Source: Gammaproteobacteria bacterium (GTDB lineage Bacteria; Pseudomonadota; Gammaproteobacteria; Steroidobacterales; Steroidobacteraceae). From it: DNA of 12,065 bases. Shown one piece after another: positions 1-5,197 of the stretch. The stretch's first letter is position 1, and each line of letters begins with the position of its first letter. The notes under the pieces are model-generated. The model did no database searches. It saw only the letters and a program-made list of their open reading frames with translations, and was not told where the DNA came from. The translations under genes and the position numbers were made by a program. The stretch is taken from assembly GCA_030038645.1 (NCBI GenBank), contig JASHSR010000039.1:1-12065 (forward strand). The letters are read 5' to 3'.

Positions 1-31
1 TCAGGTGCTTGACGTGCCTCGAGAGCGACAT
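1..31 (-). CDS. Start of a probable second TPM-domain protein (partial, runs off left edge)
   Basis: Only ten codons are visible, reading M-S-L-S-R-H-V-K-H-L. The ATG lies two bases after the TAG stop of the preceding TPM-domain gene on the same strand. In many proteobacteria lemA is followed by two TPM-domain genes, and from memory the second typically begins with a short basic stretch of the form M-x-x-x-R-x-x-x-H-L, which this matches. No clear Shine-Dalgarno sequence precedes it, but the tight spacing suggests translational coupling. The identification rests on position and ten residues only, so it is tentative; it could be an unrelated gene or a chance ATG. Confidence 0.5.
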   Translation of the reverse strand, partial: MSLSRHVKHL

Positions 32-33
32 CG

Positions 34-933
34 CTACCACGACCCGGAGGCGCCGCCGCCGCCGAAGCCGCCCCCACCCCCGCTGAACCCGCCTCCGAAT
101 CCTCCGCCGCCGAAACCGCCCCCGAATCCACCGAACCCGCCGCGAAAGCCCCCGCCCATGCCGCCCATCATCCAGGGGCCCATCATGCCACCGCTCAGGA
201 GCGTGAAGAAAAAGCCGATGACGGCCACGCCGACCGCCGCGGCAATCGCGCCTGCGAACAGCCACGTCACGAGCCCGATGACCCCGCCCGTGACGGCGGC
301 GCCCGGCACCTTGCCCAAGGTGGAGCGAGTGAAGCCGCCCAAGATCAACACGAGGAGCAGCAGGATGGGCCCGAACGAGCGCAGGCTATTGTGGCGCGGC
401 GCGCGATACGGCGGAGCAGGCGGCAGCGGCTCCCCGTTGACCACTTGAATCATGCGCGCGAGTCCCGCGCTGATGCCGCCGTAGAAATCGCCCTGCTGAA
501 ATTGCGGGATGATGGTCTCGCTGATGATGCGCTCGCAGGTGGCGTCGTTGAGCGCGCCCTCGAGCCCGTAGCCCACCTCGATGCGCACCTGCCGATCGTC
601 CTTCGCGACGATGAGAATGGCGCCGTCATCGACTCCCTTGCGGCCGAGCTTCCACTGATCGCCCACTCGGATGCCGAATTGCTCGATCGTCTCGGGCATC
701 GTCGTGGGGACGATCAGCACAGCGAGCTGGCTTCCCTTGCTCGCCTCGAGCGCTGCGAGACGCTGATCGAGGCTTTGCTCCTCGTCCGCCGTCAGCGTTC
801 CGGTAAGGTCCGTCACCCGCGCACGCAGCGGCGGCACCGGCACCTCCGTCGGCGCCTGCGCCTGTGCTTGCGCGACCGACGATGCGCCGGCGAGCAGCGC
901 GAGAGCGAGCGCTACGATCGGGGCGCGGAGCAC
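34..933 (-). CDS. YgcG-like TPM-domain membrane protein with Gly-rich tail
   Basis: A 299-residue protein predicted to be exported and membrane anchored. Residues 1-24 form a signal peptide (hydrophobic VALALALLAGA core, Ala-x-Ala type end). The TPM domain spans about 38-165, with the typical V-x-D-x-x-G-x-L-T start, an acidic D-D-G segment near 102-104 and a V-x-I-E-V-G-Y-G-L-E-G motif near 116-126. Hydrophobic segments at about 187-203 and 212-245 are probable membrane helices, followed by a Gly/Phe-rich tail (about 248-299) ending G-S-W. I chose the GTG at 931-933 because it gives a normal signal peptide; a TTG at 1038 would add an Arg/Pro-rich stretch overlapping lemA. It starts 16 bases after the lemA stop, so the two are probably co-transcribed. 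TPM proteins have been linked to photosystem repair in plants and are of unclear role in bacteria. Family call is firm; function is not. Confidence 0.9.
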   Translation of the reverse strand: MLRAPIVALALALLAGASSVAQAQAQAPTEVPVPPLRARVTDLTGTLTADEEQSLDQRLAALEASKGSQLAVLIVPTTMPETIEQFGIRVGDQWKLGRKGVDDGAILIVAKDDRQVRIEVGYGLEGALNDATCERIISETIIPQFQQGDFYGGISAGLARMIQVVNGEPLPPAPPYRAPRHNSLRSFGPILLLLVLILGGFTRSTLGKVPGAAVTGGVIGLVTWLFAGAIAAAVGVAVIGFFFTLLSGGMMGPWMMGGMGGGFRGGFGGFGGGFGGGGFGGGFSGGGGGFGGGGASGSW

Positions 934-949
934 AGCCGAGCAGCGCGAC

Positions 950-1618
950 TCACTGACCGCCCGGTGCGCCCGCCGGGGCAGGCGCAGGCGCTGCTGTCGG
1001 GGCCGCGGCCGGAGCCGTCTCGGGCGTGGCGGGCGCAAAGCTCACCGTCGGCGGCGCTGCGAGTTGCGCCTCGTTCTGCACGGCGAAGTTCGGCTTCACC
1101 GTGTATCCGAACATCTTGGCCGTGAGGTTCGTCGGAAAGCTGCGCACCAGGACGTTGTACGACTGCACCGACCGGATGTAGCGCATGCGCGCCACGGCAA
1201 TGCGGTTCTCCGTCCCCTCGAGCTGCGCCTGCAGATCGCGGAAGTTCTGGTCGGATTTCAGCTGCGGATAGTTCTCCGATACCGCGAGAAGCCTCGACAG
1301 CGCGCCCGTCAGCTGGCTCTGCGCGGCCTCGAAACGTTTGAACGCCTGCGGATCGTTGAGCAGCGCAGGAGTCGCCTGGATGCTGCCGACTTGGCTGCGC
1401 GCCTGAGCCACCGCGATGAAGATGCGTTGCTCCTGCGCCGCGTAGCCCTTCACCGTATTCACGAGGTTCGGGATCAGGTCCGCGCGCCGCTGATACTGAT
1501 TGAGCACCTCCGACCAGGCCGATTTCACCTGCTCGTCCTGGGACTGGAAGCGGTTGTACCCGCAACCCGAGAGAATGACCATCAGCACCACGGCAGAGCC
1601 GAGCCATACGGTACGCAT
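950..1618 (-). CDS. lemA: LemA family lipoprotein
   Basis: A 222-residue LemA protein. The N terminus is a lipoprotein signal with a hydrophobic run and an L-S-G-C lipobox whose Cys is residue 19, followed by the family hallmark Y-N. The LemA core follows, with Q-Y-Q-R-R-A-D-L-I-P-N-L-V and V-K-G-Y-A-A-Q-E, then a helical region ending near the K-M-F-G-Y segment. It is predicted to be anchored to a membrane facing the periplasm. The last 35 or so residues are an Ala/Pro-rich extension ending in G-G-Q, making it somewhat longer than the usual 185-200 residues. The ATG at 1616-1618 is preferred over a TTG at 1633 because GGGGAA sits five bases upstream and the lipobox spacing becomes normal. 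It leads a lemA-TPM(-TPM) cluster. Biochemical role in bacteria is not established. Confidence 0.95.
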   Translation of the reverse strand: MRTVWLGSAVVLMVILSGCGYNRFQSQDEQVKSAWSEVLNQYQRRADLIPNLVNTVKGYAAQEQRIFIAVAQARSQVGSIQATPALLNDPQAFKRFEAAQSQLTGALSRLLAVSENYPQLKSDQNFRDLQAQLEGTENRIAVARMRYIRSVQSYNVLVRSFPTNLTAKMFGYTVKPNFAVQNEAQLAAPPTVSFAPATPETAPAAAPTAAPAPAPAGAPGGQ

Positions 1619-1623
1619 TCGAG

Positions 1624-1629
1624 TTCCCC
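1624..1629 (-). promoter_or_regulatory. Ribosome binding site of lemA
   Basis: GGGGAA on the minus strand, five bases before the ATG at 1618. It supports that start over the in-frame TTG at 1633. Confidence 0.55.
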
Positions 1630-1661
1630 ACAAAAGCAGCCGAGCGTCTCGCCCGATGCCG

Positions 1662-1690
1662 ATTGTGCCCGAATTGGCGCGGGGTGCCCA
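1662..1690 (-). promoter_or_regulatory. Possible sigma-70 promoter for lemA
   Basis: On the minus strand a TGGGCA (1685-1690) and a CACAAT (1662-1667) are separated by exactly 17 bases. Each matches the -35 and -10 consensus in four of six positions. Transcription would begin near 1655, giving a leader of about 37 bases before lemA. It sits in the short gap between the ORF6N gene stop and lemA, where a promoter is plausible. The match is weak and could be chance. Confidence 0.3.
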
Positions 1691-1696
1691 GCAGCG

Positions 1697-2254
1697 CTAC
1701 CGCCATCCCTTCTCGAGATCGGCGGTAAAGCCGATCGGGCGGCGCTTGGGAGGTGACGGAATCATGAGCTGGCGAATCGCCGAGAGGATGGTGGCGATGG
1801 TCCGATCGTGGCTGGTGAGCCTCTTCTCGAGGCGCGCCTCCAGTTCATCCAGGCGGCTGGCAAGTTCCTTGTTCGAGGCAAGCAGCGCGCGCATGCGAAC
1901 GAAGGCCCGCATGATCTGGATGTTGACAGCAATTGCGCGATTGCTCTTGAGCACGGAGGAAAGCATAGCCACGCCCTGCTCGGTGAAGCCGTAGGGAAGA
2001 TAGCGGCGACCGCCGCGCTGGGCATTTGAGGTCACAAATTGTGACCTCAAAGCGGCCCACTCCGCGCCGGTAAGCCGGACCATGAAGTCGTGGGGAAAAC
2101 GCTCTCGGTTACGCCGTACCGCCTGAAGCAGCGCTTTGGTTGCTACGCCGTAGAGCGCGGCGAGCTGAGCATCGAGCAAGACCTTCTGGCCGCGCAAGAC
2201 AACGATGGACTGCGTGATGTGTTCGACGGGCACCGAGATGCGACGAGAGGCCAT
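1697..2254 (-). CDS. ORF6N-domain DNA-binding protein
   Basis: A 185-residue protein of the ORF6N family, a KilA-N-associated DNA-binding domain known from phages, mobile elements and bacterial chromosomes. The domain covers about residues 10-120 and shows the family's strongest signatures: L-A-A-L-Y-G-V-x-T-K, R-N-R-E-R-F-P-x-D-F-M, L-R-S-Q-F-V-T-S, G-G-R-R-Y-L-P-Y-G-F-T-E-Q-G-V-A-M-L-S and N-I-x-I-M-R-A-F-V. Residues about 128-165 are a charged heptad-like helix, probably a coiled coil for dimerisation, followed by a basic tail. I chose the ATG at 2252-2254; an AGGAG lies about 12 bases upstream, a little far. Earlier in-frame starts add a stretch unlike the family. The segment for residues 68-76 contains a perfect 27-bp palindrome with codons that look unusual for this GC-rich DNA. 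A regulatory role is inferred from the family; the target is unknown. Confidence 0.9.
   Translation of the reverse strand: MASRRISVPVEHITQSIVVLRGQKVLLDAQLAALYGVATKALLQAVRRNRERFPHDFMVRLTGAEWAALRSQFVTSNAQRGGRRYLPYGFTEQGVAMLSSVLKSNRAIAVNIQIMRAFVRMRALLASNKELASRLDELEARLEKRLTSHDRTIATILSAIRQLMIPSPPKRRPIGFTADLEKGWR
2025..2051. repeat. Perfect 27-bp palindrome inside the ORF6N gene
   Basis: Half-site TTTGAGGTCACAA (2025-2037), one central base (2038), then the exact reverse complement (2039-2051). All 13 pairs match. It is an AT-rich island in GC-rich DNA and encodes the L-R-S-Q-F-V-T-S motif using TTG, AGG, TCA, TTT and TCA codons. The form suits a dimeric protein's operator, perhaps for autoregulation by the ORF6N protein itself, or an RNA hairpin. 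The palindrome is certain; its role is not. Confidence 0.9.
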
Positions 2255-2405
2255 CGGTGAGTTGTGCTCCTGGCACAGGCAGGCGAACCCGGGGCCGGCC
2301 AGTCTATGCGCAGCAGCGAAGACGTGCACACGCATTAGCAGGAGCCCCGCGTAGAAACGCGTGCCGCTTACGCACTCACAACACGCCTGAAGGCTATCGT
2401 AATCG

Positions 2406-2424
2406 GACGTCCGTTGTGGACGTC
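2406..2424 (-). terminator. Short inverted repeat at the end of the M24 peptidase gene
   Basis: GACGTCC, a five-base loop, then GGACGTC form a perfect 7-bp stem that overlaps the TGA stop of the peptidase gene (2423-2425). No run of T follows on the minus strand, so it lacks half of an intrinsic terminator. It could be a weak terminator, an mRNA-stabilising hairpin, or chance. Confidence 0.3.
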
Positions 2425-3145
2425 ATAACAGAGGCAGTGACTCGTCGCCGTCAGAAGCGCGCGCAAAGTCGATCGTCAGTAGCTCCTCAAAAAATCCGCC
2501 AAAGGAGTGGACGCGGTCCACGAAGTGGATCTCCAAGATCCAGTGCCGGCGCTGCCCAGCATCATCGGGCTCACGAAGTCGCAGGAGATTGCCGTGTCGA
2601 ATCGAGAGGCGCCCGGGATCGTCCGGGCTGCGCTCGTGAGGGAAATGGCCGATCGGGTGGCCCGCCGTCGGCGCCCCGAACTCCCAGCCGGCTTCGCGGG
2701 CGAGGTCGTTGACAAAGTCGTACAAGGCTCCCGTCGTCAAATCCGGCTCGCTCCCGTAAAGCTCCTTGCCCCTGCGAAAAGCTTCCTCGATGTCACGAAC
2801 GAGCCGGTGCTTGTGTGCGTCCGAGCCGAGCACGTACGTGCGGCCGAAGTCGGCCTCCCACTCCCCGAAGACCGGTCCGAAGTCGAGATACACCGCGTCG
2901 TCATCGCCAAGGCGGCGCTCGGGAGGATCCGCATGGTATGGCAGCAGAGTATTGGAGCCACACCGCACGACTCGTTTGTGCCAGTGCCGGCGTACGCCGA
3001 AGCGCCGCTCCGCAAGGGTATAGATCTCTGCGCTCAGCTCGCTTTCGAGAATCCCCGGCCGGATGAGCCCGGATTCGACCACCTCGGAGAACAAGTCTTG
3101 CGCCCTGCGTTGCGCGTCGGCCAGGGCCTGCTCTACGGGTCCCAC
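2423..3145 (-). CDS. M24-family metallopeptidase (MetAP/Xaa-Pro peptidase fold), stand-alone domain
   Basis: A 240-residue protein made only of the pita-bread catalytic domain, without the N-terminal domain of prolidases and creatinases. The expected dinuclear metal ligands are all present and correctly spaced: D88 in Y-L-D-F-G, D99 eleven residues later in E-A-D-F-G-R-T, H163 in A-G-H-P-I-G, E205 in I-L-E-I-H-F and E220 or E221 in F-F-E-E-L. H170 in F-P-H-E matches the catalytic His seven residues after the ligand His. It should be a cytosolic metal-dependent peptidase, acting on N-terminal Met, X-Pro bonds or a related substrate. The GTG at 3143-3145 is chosen because AGGGAG lies seven bases upstream and the family homology begins there; the open frame continues upstream only into sequence antisense to, or overlapping, the next gene. 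It starts 70 bases after the stop of the last TIR gene. Substrate is not determinable here. Confidence 0.88.
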   Translation of the reverse strand: MGPVEQALADAQRRAQDLFSEVVESGLIRPGILESELSAEIYTLAERRFGVRRHWHKRVVRCGSNTLLPYHADPPERRLGDDDAVYLDFGPVFGEWEADFGRTYVLGSDAHKHRLVRDIEEAFRRGKELYGSEPDLTTGALYDFVNDLAREAGWEFGAPTAGHPIGHFPHERSPDDPGRLSIRHGNLLRLREPDDAGQRRHWILEIHFVDRVHSFGGFFEELLTIDFARASDGDESLPLL

Positions 3146-3216
3146 GGCGCCGCTCCCTGCACATGACCGAAGTGAGCAACGGCCGGACTCTGCCCCAAAG
3201 CGGGAGTGCACGCCAT
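3135..3216 (-). other. Orphan TGATG-coupled 26-codon reading frame after the last TIR gene
   Basis: The stop of the TIR gene ending at 3216 overlaps an ATG in the same TGATG arrangement that joins other copies of the array, and the first codons again read Met-Ala (ATG GC). Here the frame then departs from the TIR sequence and stops at a TAG after about 26 residues. The short product has no recognisable features. I read it as a leftover junction rather than a functional gene, but a short translated leader before the peptidase gene is possible, since its end overlaps the peptidase start. Confidence 0.3.
3153..3158 (-). promoter_or_regulatory. Ribosome binding site of the M24 peptidase
   Basis: AGGGAG on the minus strand, seven bases before the GTG at 3145. 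It decides the start in favour of this GTG over upstream in-frame codons. Confidence 0.6.
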
Positions 3217-5171
3217 CACCAGACCTCGAAATCATCCTCGCCGACGGGCCGCGCGAAGTCGCCCCACTTGCCGCTCTTGCGCCAGTAGTCGTAGAGGCCG
3301 AGATCGCGAAGCAGCGATTTGAAGGCGGGCAACTTGCGCACATCGCGCATGAATGGGAACCACATCGCGTACGTCACCGCGGAATACCCCTTCCCCTTCA
3401 GATCGATGCGGCTGCGCCGCAGCGCGGCGACCGCAAGCGGTGCATCACCGAGGTGCGCCGCGTACCATGAGAGCAGCATCATGCGCATGGGATCCTGATA
3501 GGCCGGATCGGCGAACGCCTCCCGGATCAGATCGAGCGCGGTCGCGGGCCGATCGAGCAACCCGGACACTTGGTGCAGAACCGGCATCGAGAGAGCCTCG
3601 TGATCGAGGAACCGGCGAAACTGCAGCCGCGTGCGACCGACGTCGCCTGTGTCCCAGATCCACATCAACGCCGTGTGCTCCGCGGCCTCGCGGTTGCCGC
3701 CAAGTCCGAGCGTGCGCTCGTATTCGGCGCGAGCGTCGTCGACCCGGCCCCCGATGTACAGCTGCTGCTGGAGCAGCTGAGAGACGGCGAACGACAGCGG
3801 ATCGGCCTTGCAGGCCATCGTGAGTCTCGTGATGGCCTCCGCGGTGCGGCCGACATCCGAAAGGAAGATACTCAAATAGAGCAGACCGACCGAGTCCGAG
3901 GGCGGCGCGAGCGCCTTCATCTTCGCGAAGGCGCCGTCCGCGCCGAGCCAATCGTAGCGCGCCATCCGCGAAACGCCGTCGAGCAGATGAGTATCCCAGT
4001 GATCCGGTGCGCGCGCGAGCGCCTCGCGGACCATCGCGTCCATATCGTCGCGCGTCCGCTCGAAGCGCTGCGGAGAGAAAATGAAGCGCCAGAAGTACAC
4101 GTGGCAGAGGCTGCTCCGCGCCCGGGCAAAACCCGAATCGATCGCGAGCGCCTCGCGAAAGAGCGCTTCGGCTTGATCGGATTCGGCCTGGATCCCGCGA
4201 TTGGCGAGCGCCTGTGCGCGCAGATACTTGTCATACGCTTCGACGCTCGTCGTGCCTCGGTCCTCGATCGAGTGCTTCTCCTCTGGAAACAGCCTGACCT
4301 TCAGCGCGGAGACGATCGCCTGAGAGATCTCATCCTGCAGCGCGAAGATGTCGGAGAGATCGCGGTCGTAGCGCTCGGCCCAGACGTGGCCGTTGGTCGC
4401 GCCGTCGATGAGCTGTGCCGTGATGCGTATGCGGTTGCCCGCCTTGCGCACGCTCCCTTCCAGCACGTGAGTGACCTTGAGCTGCCGGGCGACTTGCGGC
4501 AGATCGACGTGCTTGCCTTTGAAGGTGAAGGCCGAGTTGCGCGAGATGACCAGCAGCGCCGAGACCTTGCTGAGGTCGGTGATGATGTCCTCGCTGATCC
4601 CGTCGGAGAAATACTCCTGCTCGGAATCGCCGCTCATGTTGGCGAACGGCAAAACGCAGATCGAGGGGCCCTTGCGCTCTCGCTCCGCCTCCTGAGCGGA
4701 AGTCGATGGAGTGCCACCGGTCGATGACGTCGCGCCGGTTGACGACGTGCCGCCGGGCGGCGACGAGGCGCCTCCGCTCGAGGACTGCAACAGCGACCCG
4801 AGTGCGCGCGACAGCTGCTGAAACGCACCGCTCTTCGGGTCCTCCTTCCAGTCGTCGAGGTCGGTGGTATGCAGGGCGAGCGCATCGATCGGCAGGCGCG
4901 CGTGGTCGAAACGCACCGGAACGAGCACCCCGCGCTCCGCGGCGAGGCGCGCCTCGCCGCGCACCCAGCGCGAGTCGACGGACGCCGGCGTCCAGACGAC
5001 GATGACCGCTTTCGCCACATCGAGCTGCTGCGCGATCTGCCGGTCGAACTCCTGACCCGGCGCGATCTCGGGGTCCCACCAGACGCTCCAGCCCCGCGCC
5101 TCGAGCGCGGCGACGAGCGGCGCGACGCGCGCTTTGTCCACCCGGGCGTAGGAGAGGAAGATATCGGCCAT
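3216..5171 (-). CDS. TIR-TolB-like-TPR protein, copy A (last in the array)
   Basis: A 651-residue cytosolic-looking protein with no signal peptide or membrane helix. Residues 1-128 are a TIR domain (D-I-F-L-S-Y-A-R start, W-S-V-W-W-D-P-E, S-R-W-V-R-G-E-A); E73 aligns with the catalytic Glu of NAD-cleaving TIR domains such as SARM1 E642. Residues 129-168 are a Ser/Thr/Gly-rich hinge with three six-residue repeats. A TolB-like domain (about 169-300) starts I-C-V-L-P-F-x-N-M-S-G and contains S-D-G-I-S-E-D-I-I-T-D-L and H-V-L-E-G-S-V-R-K. TPR-like helices fill about 309-620, and the protein ends in the array's shared tail (Y-D-Y-W-R-K-S-G-K-W-G-D-F-A-R to F-E-V-W). An AGG sits five bases before the ATG, 26 bases after the stop of copy B. 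Its TPR part resembles copy B most. Likely role is sensing through the TPR/TolB part with TIR output; NADase activity and trigger are inferred. Confidence 0.92.
   Translation of the reverse strand: MADIFLSYARVDKARVAPLVAALEARGWSVWWDPEIAPGQEFDRQIAQQLDVAKAVIVVWTPASVDSRWVRGEARLAAERGVLVPVRFDHARLPIDALALHTTDLDDWKEDPKSGAFQQLSRALGSLLQSSSGGASSPPGGTSSTGATSSTGGTPSTSAQEAERERKGPSICVLPFANMSGDSEQEYFSDGISEDIITDLSKVSALLVISRNSAFTFKGKHVDLPQVARQLKVTHVLEGSVRKAGNRIRITAQLIDGATNGHVWAERYDRDLSDIFALQDEISQAIVSALKVRLFPEEKHSIEDRGTTSVEAYDKYLRAQALANRGIQAESDQAEALFREALAIDSGFARARSSLCHVYFWRFIFSPQRFERTRDDMDAMVREALARAPDHWDTHLLDGVSRMARYDWLGADGAFAKMKALAPPSDSVGLLYLSIFLSDVGRTAEAITRLTMACKADPLSFAVSQLLQQQLYIGGRVDDARAEYERTLGLGGNREAAEHTALMWIWDTGDVGRTRLQFRRFLDHEALSMPVLHQVSGLLDRPATALDLIREAFADPAYQDPMRMMLLSWYAAHLGDAPLAVAALRRSRIDLKGKGYSAVTYAMWFPFMRDVRKLPAFKSLLRDLGLYDYWRKSGKWGDFARPVGEDDFEVW
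4701..4754 (-). repeat. Three 18-bp tandem repeats encoding the hinge of copy A
   Basis: Residues 140-157 read as three six-residue units: G-G-T-S-S-T, G-A-T-S-S-T and G-G-T-P-S-T. The DNA units are similar but not identical. They lie between the TIR and TolB-like domains and probably act as a flexible spacer. Equivalent hinges in copies B and C hold different unit numbers and sequences. Confidence 0.75.
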
Positions 5172-5197
5172 CTATGCCTGCCGGACACGCGCGGCGC

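Noticed and set aside
5..448. Pro-rich plus-strand frame at the left end.
   Set aside because: Its Pro runs are the antisense reading of the Gly-rich tail of the TPM-domain protein.
934..1038. Longer N terminus for the YgcG-like gene from a TTG at 1038.
   Set aside because: It would overlap lemA by about 90 bases and put an Arg/Pro-rich stretch before a clean signal peptide. The GTG at 933 fits better.
3146..3343. Upstream extension of the M24 peptidase into the end of copy A.
   Set aside because: The added residues are an out-of-frame reading of the conserved TIR-gene 3' end. The GTG at 3145 has a good ribosome binding site and begins at the family homology.
3570..4727. Long plus-strand open frame opposite copy A, with similar ones opposite other copies (5648-6697, 8020-9057, 9687-10319).
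   Set aside because: They lie fully antisense to well-supported TIR genes, and their products are Arg/Leu/Asp/Val-rich mirror sequences without known domains. Their similarity to each other simply reflects the similarity of the paralogues on the other strand in GC-rich DNA.
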